The position numbers and the translations under genes were made by a program. Shown in pieces: positions 10,386 to 18,667 of a DNA stretch of 64,000 nucleotides (the first letter of the stretch is position 1; each line of letters opens with the position of its first letter). Source of the stretch: Microbacterium terrae (GTDB lineage: Bacteria > Actinomycetota > Actinomycetes > Actinomycetales > Microbacteriaceae). The DNA lies in contig NZ_JAFDSS010000001.1 in assembly GCF_017831975.1 (NCBI RefSeq), positions 3,782,001 through 3,846,000 of the forward strand, read 5' to 3'. Below the pieces are notes generated by a model. It was not told the DNA's origin and made no database searches. It saw only the letters and a program-made list of their open reading frames with translations.

Positions 10386-11360
10386 ACTTCCGAGCCTGCC
10401 GTCGCGGCATCCGAGCCCGCCCGCCGCACGTACAGCTACCTCGGCCCGGCCGGAACGTTCACCGAGGCGGCTCTCGCCCAGGTTCCCGAGGCTCGCGGCC
10501 AGGTGTGGCGGCCGGTGCGCAACGTCGGCGAGGCGCTCGCCGACGTCGTCGAGGGCCGGTCGGATGCCGCCATGATCGCGATCGAGAACTCGGTCGACGG
10601 CGGCGTCTCCACCGCGCAGGACGCGCTCGCAACGGTGCCGGGCCTGCGGATCGTGGGGGAGTACCTCGTGCCCGTCGAGTTCGTGCTCGTGGGACGCCCC
10701 GGTGCCGCGCTCGCCGACGTGTCGCTCGTGGCCGCGCATCCGGTCGCCTACGCGCAGTGCCTGCAGTGGCTCACGAACGCCCTCCCGGGCCACGCCCACA
10801 TCCCCGCCGCCAGCAACGTCGCGAGCGCCATGGGGCTCCTCGACGGTTCGAGCGACGCCGATGCGGCGATCGCGCCGCCCGGCATCCTCGAGCACCACGA
10901 GCTCGAGCTGCTCGCCTCGAACATCGGCGACAACGCCAACGCGGTCACGCGTTTCGTGCTGGTGAGCCGCACCGTCGCCCCGCAGCCGCAGACCGGCGCC
11001 GACAAGACCTCGCTCATCGTGGAGCTGCCCGACGATCACCCCGGCGCGCTTCTTGAGATGCTCGAGCAGTTCGCCACCCGGGGGATCAACCTGTCGCTGC
11101 TCGCATCACGGCCGATCGGCGACGCCCTCGGGCGGTATCGGTTCGTGATCGACGCCGACGGCCACATCGCCGACGAGCGCATGGCCGATGCGCTGATGGG
11201 GCTGCGGCGCTTCAGCCCGCGCGTGATCTTCCTCGGGTCGTACCCGCGCGCCGACCGTGCCGTCGTGCGCTACCCCGACCGCTACTCCGACGATGTGTTC
11301 GTCGAGGCCCGCGACTGGCTCCGCGGCCTCATCTCGGGCGAGCCCGGAGACCTGACGTGA
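10383..11360 (+). CDS. pheA: Prephenate dehydratase
   Basis: Converts prephenate to phenylpyruvate in phenylalanine synthesis. The protein has 325 aa. The catalytic part runs from YLGPAGTFTEAAL through IENSVDGGVS and HPVAYAQC to NAVTRFVLV, whose TRF is the active-site motif. A C-terminal ACT domain (about 205-285) follows with GALLEML and LASRP, the positions that bind phenylalanine for feedback control. The GTG start is chosen from the leaderless -10 box. The stop overlaps the next GTG by four bases. The length fits a stand-alone dehydratase without chorismate mutase. Confidence 0.95.
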   Translation: MTSEPAVAASEPARRTYSYLGPAGTFTEAALAQVPEARGQVWRPVRNVGEALADVVEGRSDAAMIAIENSVDGGVSTAQDALATVPGLRIVGEYLVPVEFVLVGRPGAALADVSLVAAHPVAYAQCLQWLTNALPGHAHIPAASNVASAMGLLDGSSDADAAIAPPGILEHHELELLASNIGDNANAVTRFVLVSRTVAPQPQTGADKTSLIVELPDDHPGALLEMLEQFATRGINLSLLASRPIGDALGRYRFVIDADGHIADERMADALMGLRRFSPRVIFLGSYPRADRAVVRYPDRYSDDVFVEARDWLRGLISGEPGDLT

Positions 11361-11794
11361 CCGCCTTCGTCCTCGACGAGAGGGTGGAGCGCGACGCCCG
11401 GGCGCTCGATCGCCTGCGGTCGGAGGCGATCGGCTGGCTCGGCACGAACGGCCGCGACGGGTTCCCGCACGCCGTGCCGGTGTGGTTCCTGTGGCACGAC
11501 GACGCGGTGATCGTGTTCGTGCAGCCCGGATCGGCGAAGGCGAAGAACCTGCGGGCCGACGCGCGGGCGCTGTTCCACCTCGAGGCCGGCGACGACGGCG
11601 AGCAGATGCACGTGCTGCAGGGCACAGTCGAGATCTCGCACGCGGATGCCGCATCGTGGATCAGCCGCATCGGCGAGGCCTACCTCGGCAAGTACGCCAC
11701 CGGCATCGCCGGGCTCGGCTCGACGCCCGAGCGCATGTGGGCCGACTACTCGATGGTCGTGGTCTTCCGGCCGCACAAGCTCATCGCCTGGTAG
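11357..11794 (+). CDS. Pyridoxamine 5'-phosphate oxidase-like flavin/F420 protein
   Basis: A 145-aa protein of the split-barrel PNPOx-like superfamily, recognisable from LGTNGRDGFPHAVPVWFLWHDDAVIVFV and the ending MVVVFRPHKLIAW. Members in actinobacteria bind FMN or F420 and reduce small substrates. It is translationally coupled to pheA through a GTGA overlap. That probably reflects tight packing, since no link to phenylalanine synthesis is evident. True PNP oxidase is unlikely because the protein is short. Confidence 0.8.
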   Translation: MTAFVLDERVERDARALDRLRSEAIGWLGTNGRDGFPHAVPVWFLWHDDAVIVFVQPGSAKAKNLRADARALFHLEAGDDGEQMHVLQGTVEISHADAASWISRIGEAYLGKYATGIAGLGSTPERMWADYSMVVVFRPHKLIAW

Positions 11795-11946
11795 GCGTTT
11801 CGTCTCGCTCCGCTCGCTCAACGACCGGTGCCTCAGGGCGTTGAGCGAGGAGCGCAGCGACGAACGCGCGCATCCGGGCGCCTGTGCGTCCGCGGGCGCT
11901 GTGCCACCCGGTCGTTGAGCGAGGGGCGCAGCGACGAGACGAAACG
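11795..11946 (+). repeat. Three GTCGTTGAGCGAG repeat copies
   Basis: The 308-base gap before the methyltransferase gene contains an inverted copy (about 11795-11826, ending cgctcaacgacc), a direct copy (about 11838-11866, gttgagcgaggagcgcagcg) and a second direct copy (about 11910-11946, ggtcgttgagcgaggggcg). They belong to the same family as the 4.1-kb array. The remainder (11947-12102) holds a possible TACCCT -10 box near 11990 and the gene's ribosome-binding site. Confidence 0.8.
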
Positions 11947-12102
11947 CGCGCGGCTGCTGCCCCCCTGCCGCGGCCCGCGGTCGCGCAGTACCCTGGGCCT
12001 TGCTCGACCGGCTGGGGCGCCGTCGCGCCGACGGTGAGGTGACCGTCGGCGACGCGGGCTCGGCGCGCCGCCGGCGGAATCGCCGCACCGAAGGAGCGCG
12101 CC

Positions 12103-13188
12103 ATGAGCGGAACATCCGACCCGATGAACGCGGAGCAGTTCGCCGAGCGGATGCTCGACGCGACGCTCGGCTGGATCGACGTCATGGCGGCGTACCTCGG
12201 CGACCGGCTCGGGTGGTACCGCAGCCTGGTCGACGAGGGACCGGCCACCTATCCGGAGCTCGCCGCGCGCACGGCGACTGCGCCCCGCTACGCCCGGGAA
12301 TGGCTCGAGCAGCAGGCTGTGTCGGGCATCCTGACCGTGGATGCTCCGGATGCCGCGCCCGAACTGCGCCGCTACACCCTGCCTCCTGCAGCGGCCGAGG
12401 TGCTCACCGATGCCGGCAGCCTCGCCTACCTCGGGCCGATGCCGCGGCTGTTCGCCGCGACCGCGTCGGTGCTCCCTGAGCTGCTCGACGCGTACCGCAC
12501 CGGCGGCGGCGTCGGGTGGGAGCGCCTCGGCGCCGACGCCCGCGAGGCGCAGGCGGGGCTGAACCGGCCGTGGTTCGGTGAACTCGCCGACGCGTTCTCC
12601 GGCGTGGACGCGATCCAGTCCGTGCTGTCGGCCCCGGGAGCACGGATCGCCGACATCGGCATGGGCGGAGGCTGGTCGTCGATCGCCCTGGCCCAGGCCT
12701 ACCCGGAGCTCGTCGTGGAGGGCTTCGACATCGACGAGGCGTCGATCGAGCTCGCCCGCCGCAACGCCGACGACGCCGGGGTGTCGGACCGGGTGAGCTT
12801 CCGCAACGCCGACGGTGACGGCCTCGCGAACCACGGACGGTTCGACGCGGCGTTCGCGTTCGAGTGCATCCACGACATGGCGCGTCCCGCTGACGTTCTC
12901 GCCGCGATGCGCCTCGCCGTGCGCGAGGGCGGACCGGTCGTCATCATGGACGAGGCGGTGGCGGAGCGCTTCGGGGCACCGGGCGACGAGCTCGAGCGGC
13001 TGATGTACGGCTTCAGCCTGTTCTGCTGCCTCCCCGACGGCCTGTCGCACGCGTCGAGCGTCGGCACCGGCACGGTGATGCGCCCCGACACGCTCCGCGG
13101 CTACGCCCGAGGGGCCGGCTTCGCCGACGTCGAGATCCTGCCCATCGAGGACTTCAGCTTCTTCCGGTTCTACTCCCTGACGCGCTGA
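12103..13188 (+). CDS. Class I SAM-dependent methyltransferase (winged-helix N-terminus)
   Basis: A 361-aa protein resembling Rv2258c-type methyltransferases. Residues about 10-110 look like the winged-helix dimerisation region (AYLGDRLGWYRSL, TYPELAARTATAPRYAREWLEQQ). The SAM site is IADIGMGGGWSS (about 182-193), followed by GFDIDEASIELARRNA and the FECIHDMARP loop. A strong ribosome-binding site, gaaggagcg, precedes the ATG. It converges with the LLM flavoenzyme gene, leaving only four bases between stops. Substrate unknown. Confidence 0.85.
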   Translation: MSGTSDPMNAEQFAERMLDATLGWIDVMAAYLGDRLGWYRSLVDEGPATYPELAARTATAPRYAREWLEQQAVSGILTVDAPDAAPELRRYTLPPAAAEVLTDAGSLAYLGPMPRLFAATASVLPELLDAYRTGGGVGWERLGADAREAQAGLNRPWFGELADAFSGVDAIQSVLSAPGARIADIGMGGGWSSIALAQAYPELVVEGFDIDEASIELARRNADDAGVSDRVSFRNADGDGLANHGRFDAAFAFECIHDMARPADVLAAMRLAVREGGPVVIMDEAVAERFGAPGDELERLMYGFSLFCCLPDGLSHASSVGTGTVMRPDTLRGYARGAGFADVEILPIEDFSFFRFYSLTR

Positions 13189-13192
13189 GCCC

Positions 13193-14272
13193 TCAGAGCC
13201 CGAGCGCGGCCGCGATGAGCTCGAGCGTCTGCGTGCGGCCGATCGCGGCATCCATCGGCTCCGCATCGTAGGCGCCGGCGATCGGCGAGATCATCACCTC
13301 GTCCACCCCGTGCTTCGCGGCGAACGCCGTGAGGGCGCTCGCGACGTCGGCGCCCGTGCCGACGAACCAGCCCGTGCGGGCGGACGCCATGATCTCGGTG
13401 GCGAGCCCGTCGAAATCGGCGGCGCCGGCGAGCGCCTGCTCGACGGTCTCGGCCGGGACGAGCGGCTTGTTCGTGCGCAGCCGCGCCATCATGCGCTGGT
13501 TGGGCAGCGACCGTGCTTCCGCTTCTTCGGCTGTGGGCGCCGCCACCGCGTTCGCGGTGAGGAAGGTGCGGGGAGCCGACAGGTGCTCCGACGGCTGGAA
13601 CTGGGTGCGGTAGAGGTCGAGCGCGCGCTCGAGCCCCTGACCCGAGAAGTGGTTCGCGAACACGTACGGCAGCCCGAACGAGGCGGCGAGCTGTGCCGAG
13701 TAGTCGCTCGAGCCGAGCAGCCACACCTCGGGTGCGCCGGTCGCCGCCGGTGTCGCGTGCACGTCGTACGTGCCCCCGCTGGTGAATCGCAGCGATGCGC
13801 CCTCGGGTGAGACGAGGGCGGCGATGTCGCGCACGTGCTCGGGGAAGCGCTCGACGTCGCTCGTGGTGCCCGACTGGCGCAGCATCTGCGTGATCACCGG
13901 GTCGGAGCCGGGGGCGCGACCGATGCCGAGGTCGACGCGACCCGGCGCGAGCGCCTCGAGCGCCGCGAACTGCTCGGCCACGACGAGTGGCGAGTGGTTG
14001 GGGAGCATCACGCCGCCCGAGCCGACGCGGATGCGGGTGGTGCGGGCGGCCGCCGCGGCGGCGAGCACCGGCGGTGTGGTCGACGCGACCGCCGGCATGT
14101 TGTGGTGCTCGGCGAACCAGAACCGCCGGAATCCGAGTCGATCCGCCGTCGCGGCGAGGGCGAGGGATGCTGCGACCGCCTGTGCGCTGGTCTGCCCGGT
14201 GCGCACCGGAACCAGGTCGAGGACCGAGAGGGAGAGGGCGGACTGGTCGGGGGCGGGGGTCGCGGTGCTCAT
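13193..14272 (-). CDS. LLM-class flavin-dependent oxidoreductase (MsnO8-like)
   Basis: A 359-aa luciferase-like monooxygenase fold protein, recognised by LSVLDLVPVRTGQ, FRRFWFAEHHNMPAVAS, RIRVGSGGVMLPNHSPLVVAEQF and GRVDLGIGRAPGSDP. These are the usual MsnO8-family features. It most likely binds FMN with a separate reductase. The ATG at 14272 is preferred; a GTG lies one codon earlier. It may be the last gene of the minus-strand group that includes the reductase-like gene at 14328. Substrate unknown. Confidence 0.88.
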   Translation of the reverse strand: MSTATPAPDQSALSLSVLDLVPVRTGQTSAQAVAASLALAATADRLGFRRFWFAEHHNMPAVASTTPPVLAAAAAARTTRIRVGSGGVMLPNHSPLVVAEQFAALEALAPGRVDLGIGRAPGSDPVITQMLRQSGTTSDVERFPEHVRDIAALVSPEGASLRFTSGGTYDVHATPAATGAPEVWLLGSSDYSAQLAASFGLPYVFANHFSGQGLERALDLYRTQFQPSEHLSAPRTFLTANAVAAPTAEEAEARSLPNQRMMARLRTNKPLVPAETVEQALAGAADFDGLATEIMASARTGWFVGTGADVASALTAFAAKHGVDEVMISPIAGAYDAEPMDAAIGRTQTLELIAAALGL

Positions 14273-14327
14273 CACACGGGTGCAACCCCCGCCGCGGCAT
14301 CCGGTATTCCGCGGATGCGCGTCCGGA

Positions 14328-14969
14328 TCAGGGGAGCCGGTTCGCCTTCGCCGCGTTCTCGCGCAGCTCGGCGGCGGTCTGGCGCACCACGTACGCCGGG
14401 CGGTCGCGCTCGAGACGCCACGATTCGCTGAGCGGCCCGACGTTCACGGTGTCGAAGCCGAGCCGGTCGTACAGGTCGGTGACGAGGGCGACCGCCTCGT
14501 CGTGGTCGCTCGCGGTGCCGAGCGCACGGCGGTCGGGGTCGCCCGCGGGCAGGCCCGTCGTGTTGATGTCGGACGCGTAGAGGTGGTTGAACGCCTTGAC
14601 GACGTGCGAGGTCGGCAGGTGCTGCTGCAGCAGTTCCGAGGTTGTCGTCTCGCCGCGGTCGAGCGCGTCGATGTGGCCGTCGCGCTCGAAGTAGTAGTTG
14701 TTCGTGTCGAGCACGACCTTGCCGGCGAGCGGGGCCACCGGCACCTGGTCGAGGGCCTTCAGCGGAACCGTCACGACCGCGATGTCGGCTGCGGCCGCGG
14801 AATCCGTCGCCGTCGCCGCCCTGACGTTGTCGCCCAGCCCCGCGACGAGCTCCGCGAGCGTCTCCGGCCCGCGCGAGTTCGAGATCACCACGTCGTAGCC
14901 GAGACCCGAGAAGGCCTGGGCGAGCGCGCTGCCGATGTGTCCTGCACCGATGATTCCGATCGTTGTCAT
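14328..14969 (-). CDS. NAD(P)-binding, F420-dependent NADP reductase-like protein
   Basis: A 213-aa Rossmann protein beginning MTTIGIIGAGHIGSAL (GxGxxG) with NSRGPETLAELVAGLG, matching small NADP/F420 oxidoreductases (COG2085 type). DTNNYYFERDGHID and KAFNHLYASDI are typical of this group in actinobacteria. It lies downstream of the otnC-like gene on the same strand with a 76-base gap, so co-transcription is possible but not shown. Whether the partner is F420 or only NADP cannot be told from sequence. Confidence 0.8.
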   Translation of the reverse strand: MTTIGIIGAGHIGSALAQAFSGLGYDVVISNSRGPETLAELVAGLGDNVRAATATDSAAAADIAVVTVPLKALDQVPVAPLAGKVVLDTNNYYFERDGHIDALDRGETTTSELLQQHLPTSHVVKAFNHLYASDINTTGLPAGDPDRRALGTASDHDEAVALVTDLYDRLGFDTVNVGPLSESWRLERDRPAYVVRQTAAELRENAAKANRLP

Positions 14970-15045
14970 GGTGAGGCGCAACGGCGCCCGTCGCGCGGCT
15001 ATTCCGGCGGGGTGATCGGGTTTCCGCGTGTGACGGTGTGGTGCC

Positions 15046-15645
15046 TCAGGGGACGAGGTGCAGCTCGCGACCCGACGTGATGAAGTGCAGCCGCGCCGTC
15101 TGCTCGAGCTCCTCGAGCGCGTCGGCCGCGGCGCGGACGTCCTTCGCCGAGACGACCGGTCCGTGGTTGCGCAGCAGGAGAGCGTTGGTGGACGCCGCCT
15201 CCGCGCGGGCGAGCGGGCCGAGCCCGTCGTCACCGGGCGCGTAGTACGGCAGCAGCGGCAGCCGCTCGATGCGCATCGTGTAGTACGCCGTGAGGCGGGG
15301 GAGCACGTCGCGCTCGTCGAGACCGGCGAGGGCGGACAGCGCCGCGGAGTACAGCGAGTGCGTATGGACCACCGCGCCGTCCTGCGGCCGCGCCGCGAGC
15401 ACGGCGGCATGGAGAAACGCCTCCTTCGTCGGCGCAGGGCCGTCGAGGTGCGTGCCGTCGAGATCGATGAGCGACAGATCCTCCGGCGTCACCACGCCGA
15501 GGCTCACGCCGGTGGGAGTGACGAGGATGCCTCGCTCCGTCCGTGCCGATACGTTGCCGGTGCTGCCGTGTGTGTACCCGCGCGCGAAGAGCGAGTGCGC
15601 GACCCCCACGACGTCCGCGCGGAGGCGGCTGTCAGTGCCCGTCAT
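15046..15645 (-). CDS. otnC: Class II aldolase/adducin-family, 3-oxo-tetronate 4-phosphate decarboxylase-like
   Basis: A 199-aa class II aldolase fold protein with GSTGNVSART near the N-terminus, the zinc-binding VVHTHSLYS and a third ligand in LLRNHGPVV. Beside an OtnK-like kinase, this pairing is characteristic of four-carbon acid-sugar breakdown. There OtnC decarboxylates 3-oxo-tetronate 4-phosphate to dihydroxyacetone phosphate. The ATG overlaps the otnK-like stop by four bases. The specific substrate is inferred from context, so a related aldolase role remains possible. Confidence 0.8.
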   Translation of the reverse strand: MTGTDSRLRADVVGVAHSLFARGYTHGSTGNVSARTERGILVTPTGVSLGVVTPEDLSLIDLDGTHLDGPAPTKEAFLHAAVLAARPQDGAVVHTHSLYSAALSALAGLDERDVLPRLTAYYTMRIERLPLLPYYAPGDDGLGPLARAEAASTNALLLRNHGPVVSAKDVRAAADALEELEQTARLHFITSGRELHLVP

Positions 15646-16919
15646 GCGACCAGTCCTCCGACGCGCTCGCCGCCGACGGCGTCCGCCAGGAGGTTCTCGT
15701 CGCCGAAGTTCCCGGACTTCAGCAGGAGCGTGAGCGGACGTGGGCCGAGCGTGCGGATCCAGGGAACGCCCGGGGCCGCTTCGAGGCCGATCTCGGCACC
15801 GTCGACCGCGAGCGCCTGCACCACCGCGCCCGACGTCTCACCGCCGGCGACCACGATGCGCGTGACGCCCCGCTCGACGAGACCGCGGGCCACCAGGCCC
15901 ATCGTCGTCTCCAGGAGTGTCGATGCCTCGGCGACGCCGAGGCGCTCCTGCACCTCGCGCAGCTCGGCGGGCGGGAGCGACGAATACACGAGCGGGCCGT
16001 CTGCCAGATCCTGCTGGTCGATCCAGGCGAGGGCGTCGGCGGCGAGATCCTCGGGTCGCGCGTCGCGCTCGGCGCGGACGTGGAGCGCGGGATGCCCGCG
16101 TTCGGCCATGATCGCGATCTGCTGAAGGGTGCGGGCCGAGCAGCTGCCGGCCAGGGCGACCCCGGGAAGCGACGGATCGATGTCGGCGGGCGCGGAATCC
16201 AGCCCGGAGTATGCGGTCGCGCGGCGTTCCAGCGCGACCGCTCCGAGGGCGGCGGCGAGCCCGGCGGCTCCGGTCAGGAGCGGCTCGTCGATGAAGGCGC
16301 GGGCGACGTGGAGGAGATCGACGTCGTCGATCGCGTCGATGACGGCGTACGAGCGGTCGGGGAGGGCCTCGACCCGCTGTCGCAGGGCGGCGCTGCCCTC
16401 CCGCACCTCCTCCAGATCGAGCAGTGCGATCGGTCGCGCGGTCTGCGGTGCGAGCAGATCCGCGACCGACGACTTGCGCATCGGAGTGAGCGGATGGTGG
16501 CGCATCGGCGACTGCGACAGCAGCTGGCGCCCGACGAAGAGGTTGCCCATGTACTGCGTGCGCCGGTGCGGGGGAGAGCTCGGCACGATCGGCGTCACAC
16601 GCGCCCCGCTGAGGTCGGCGAGTGCGTCGGCCACCGGGCCGATGTTCCCCTCCGGCCGGGAGTCGAAGGTGGAGCAGTACTTGAAGTACAGCTGGGTGGC
16701 GCCGTTCTCCTGGAGCCACCGCGCGGCAGCCGTCGACTCCGAGACCGCGTCGTCGACCGGCACGGTGCGCGTCTTCAGCGCGATCACGACGGCGTCGGCG
16801 GGCGCGTCGATCGCGTGGCCGGGGATGCCGAAATACACGAGGGTCCGCATGCCCGCGCGACGGAACGCCACGGCGACATCCGTCGCGCCGGTGAAGTCGT
16901 CCGCGATGGCGCCGATCAT
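15642..16919 (-). CDS. otnK: Four-carbon acid sugar kinase (3-oxo-tetronate kinase-like, DUF1537)
   Basis: Phosphorylates a keto-acid sugar using ATP. The 425-aa protein starts MIGAIADDFTGATD, the N-terminal signature of the family (Asp pair). It ends with the nucleotide-binding half containing VVAGGETSGAV (GGETSG near residue 359) and LLLKSGNFGDENL. ATG at 16919 overlaps the racemase-like stop by four bases. With the downstream class II aldolase it forms the kinase/decarboxylase pair of tetronate catabolism. The usual dehydrogenase LtnD is absent, and the SAF-domain oxidoreductase across the divergent promoter may replace it. Confidence 0.88.
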   Translation of the reverse strand: MIGAIADDFTGATDVAVAFRRAGMRTLVYFGIPGHAIDAPADAVVIALKTRTVPVDDAVSESTAAARWLQENGATQLYFKYCSTFDSRPEGNIGPVADALADLSGARVTPIVPSSPPHRRTQYMGNLFVGRQLLSQSPMRHHPLTPMRKSSVADLLAPQTARPIALLDLEEVREGSAALRQRVEALPDRSYAVIDAIDDVDLLHVARAFIDEPLLTGAAGLAAALGAVALERRATAYSGLDSAPADIDPSLPGVALAGSCSARTLQQIAIMAERGHPALHVRAERDARPEDLAADALAWIDQQDLADGPLVYSSLPPAELREVQERLGVAEASTLLETTMGLVARGLVERGVTRIVVAGGETSGAVVQALAVDGAEIGLEAAPGVPWIRTLGPRPLTLLLKSGNFGDENLLADAVGGERVGGLVA

Positions 16920-17587
16920 GCGCTCGCCCTTTCGTGTGCCACGAGCGACGCGAGCGAGCGCGCAGCGCTTCCGGGCGTCGTGATGACGGGCAGCCCCGTG
17001 AGCTCGGCCACCGCCTCCGCGGCGGGCGCGAGCGAGTACTGAGCGAGGAAGATCGCGTCGGCGGAGTCGCGGACCGGAGCCGTCGCGGCGGCGATGCTCT
17101 CCGCCAGCGCGAGCGGGCTCGTCGCGGTGTGGGCACCCTCGGCGATCACGCCGACGATCGTGAGCGCCGAGTGGCGCGGCAGCGAGGCGCGCAGGCGTGC
17201 GGTGGAGTCCTCGAGCGCCTCGGCGAGGGGAGCGACCAGGATGATGCGGGAGTAGTCGAGCTCCGCGATCTCGGCGAACGCCGCATCGTCGGCCGTGAGC
17301 ACGGGCACGTCGATGTGACCGGCGAGCGAGCGAACGACGCTGCCGTAGAGAGAGCAGGTCACGAGCACGCCGTCGGCTCCACCGCGCACCGCGTGATCGA
17401 TGAGGCGACCCATCCGTTCGCGTTCCTCGGTGCGGATCCCGTGGGCGCGGGCGTCGGTCAGGAGACGATCGTCGAGGATGTTCCACACCTCGACGCCGGT
17501 CACGTTGGCGTCGATGGCGGATGCGGCCGGACCGATCGCCGCGGACACGGCGCTGATCACCGCGATGCGGGGAGTGTCGAGAACCAC
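16916..17587 (-). CDS. Aspartate/glutamate racemase-family protein
   Basis: A 223-aa member of the Asp/Glu/hydantoin racemase superfamily and first gene of the operon leading to otnK and otnC. The first catalytic Cys is in GVLVTCSLYGS. At the second site, where many racemases have Cys, the sequence is IFLAQYSLAP. Several subfamilies have LAQxSM here, so a one-base racemisation or another chemistry is possible. GTG start at 17587 with ggagg ten bases upstream. A C2-epimerase role on an acid sugar would suit the operon but is inference. Confidence 0.78.
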   Translation of the reverse strand: MVLDTPRIAVISAVSAAIGPAASAIDANVTGVEVWNILDDRLLTDARAHGIRTEERERMGRLIDHAVRGGADGVLVTCSLYGSVVRSLAGHIDVPVLTADDAAFAEIAELDYSRIILVAPLAEALEDSTARLRASLPRHSALTIVGVIAEGAHTATSPLALAESIAAATAPVRDSADAIFLAQYSLAPAAEAVAELTGLPVITTPGSAARSLASLVAHERASA

Positions 17588-17616
17588 GGGAATTCCTCCA
17601 GAGCGAGTGCGATGGA

Positions 17617-17655
17617 GAAACTATAGCGAAAACTGGATTACTGGTCGACCACTTA
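17617..17655 (-). promoter_or_regulatory. Promoter and FadR-type operator of the racemase-otnK-otnC operon
   Basis: On the minus strand TCGACC and TATAGT are separated by 17 bases, a good -35/-10 pair reading toward 17587. The -35 lies in TGGTCGACCA (17642-17651), a perfect palindrome. Adjacent bases give GTCGACCACTT, which recurs exactly at 18539-18549 in the promoter of the divergent group. The obvious binder is the FadR-type regulator encoded between them. Confidence 0.7.
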
Positions 17656-17694
17656 TCGCCAAGTTGCGATCGTCACGCCGAATAGGATCGGGTC

Positions 17695-18501
17695 ATGACC
17701 ACTGAGGTTCCCGATTCAGCCGAGCGTCGTCGCGGGCGCCCGCCGCGGGCTGCGGGTGCCGTCGAAGGGCTGCGGGAGATCACCTTCTCGCCGGTCGAGC
17801 CGCCGTCCAACGAGATCGCCCGTGCGATCATCGACTACATCCTGTCGGGGCATGTGGCCGCGGGCGACAAGCTCCCCTCGGAGCGGCAGTTCGCCGAGTC
17901 GTTCGGGATCGGTCGATCCATCGTGCGCGAGGCGCTCAAATCGCTGGGACTCCTGGGCGTGGTCGAGTTCCGCCACGGCGGTGGAACCTACTTCCGCGGT
18001 GCCGACTCGGTGTTCCTCCCGCGGGTCATCGAGTGGGGGCTGCTGCTGGGCGGCCGCCAGGCGTCCGACCTCGTCGAGGCCCGGAAGTTCCTGGAACAGG
18101 CCACGGCTCGCCTCGCCGCCGAACGCCGCACGCCCGAGCAGCTGGAGGCGATCGAAGCGGCGCTCGCCGCCATGGAGCGCGCCGTCACCACCGAGCAGTT
18201 CGTCGATGCCGATGTCGCGTTCCACCTCGCCATCGCCGATGCCGCGGGCAACGAGGCGCTCGGCAACATGCTGAAGTCGATCGCCGCTCTGCTGCGGGTC
18301 TGGATCCATCGCGTGATGTCGGCCGCAGAGACGTTCGAGCCCTCGTACCGCGAGCACGTCCCGGTCTACGAGGCGATTCGCGACGGCGACCCGGAGGGGG
18401 CGGAGGCGTACATGCGGACGCACATGCGCCTCGCCGGCGGACGCCTCATCGACACCCTCTCGACGGCCTCCGCCGACGGGGGCGGACCCGACGCGGACTG
18501 A
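17695..18501 (+). CDS. FadR/GntR-family transcriptional regulator (FCD domain)
   Basis: A 268-aa DNA-binding repressor. An AT-hook-like RRRGRPPRA precedes the winged helix-turn-helix (about 38-105), with PSERQFAESFGIGRSIVREAL and HGGGTYF. The FCD effector domain follows (about 118-240), with the Asp/His metal ligands in DADVAFHLAIADAAGN and EHVPVYEAI. The start is leaderless: TAGGAT at 17683-17688 lies six bases before the ATG. It sits between two divergent units whose promoters share a palindromic site, so it most likely controls both in response to a sugar acid or a phosphorylated intermediate. Confidence 0.92.
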   Translation: MTTEVPDSAERRRGRPPRAAGAVEGLREITFSPVEPPSNEIARAIIDYILSGHVAAGDKLPSERQFAESFGIGRSIVREALKSLGLLGVVEFRHGGGTYFRGADSVFLPRVIEWGLLLGGRQASDLVEARKFLEQATARLAAERRTPEQLEAIEAALAAMERAVTTEQFVDADVAFHLAIADAAGNEALGNMLKSIAALLRVWIHRVMSAAETFEPSYREHVPVYEAIRDGDPEGAEAYMRTHMRLAGGRLIDTLSTASADGGGPDAD

Positions 18502-18528
18502 GCTCATCCCTTCGCATTTCTTATTTTG

Positions 18529-18560
18529 TGGTTGACCAGTCGACCACTTGGGGTAATACT
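18529..18560 (+). promoter_or_regulatory. Promoter and operator for the SAF oxidoreductase/CitMHS genes
   Basis: TTGACC (18532-18537), a 16-base spacer and TAATAC (18554-18559) form a strong promoter reading right. The palindrome TGGTTGACCA (18529-18538) covers the -35, and GTCGACCACTT fills the spacer, repeating the word upstream of the divergent operon. This predicts repression by the neighbouring FadR-type protein. A leader of about 100 bases separates it from the first start codon. Confidence 0.75.
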
Positions 18561-18667
18561 GTCTTCGGCGCAGGTGCGCCACATCCGCTCTCCCGGATGC
18601 CATCCCACACTCCACGACGACGTGATCGCCGCCGAGACGAAGACGACCCAGGAACGCGAGGCTCCCC

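Noticed and set aside
18561..18667. Riboswitch in the 107-base leader of the SAF oxidoreductase gene
   Set aside because: I could not draw a conserved riboswitch fold, and the promoter already carries a regulator site. The leader may simply be long.
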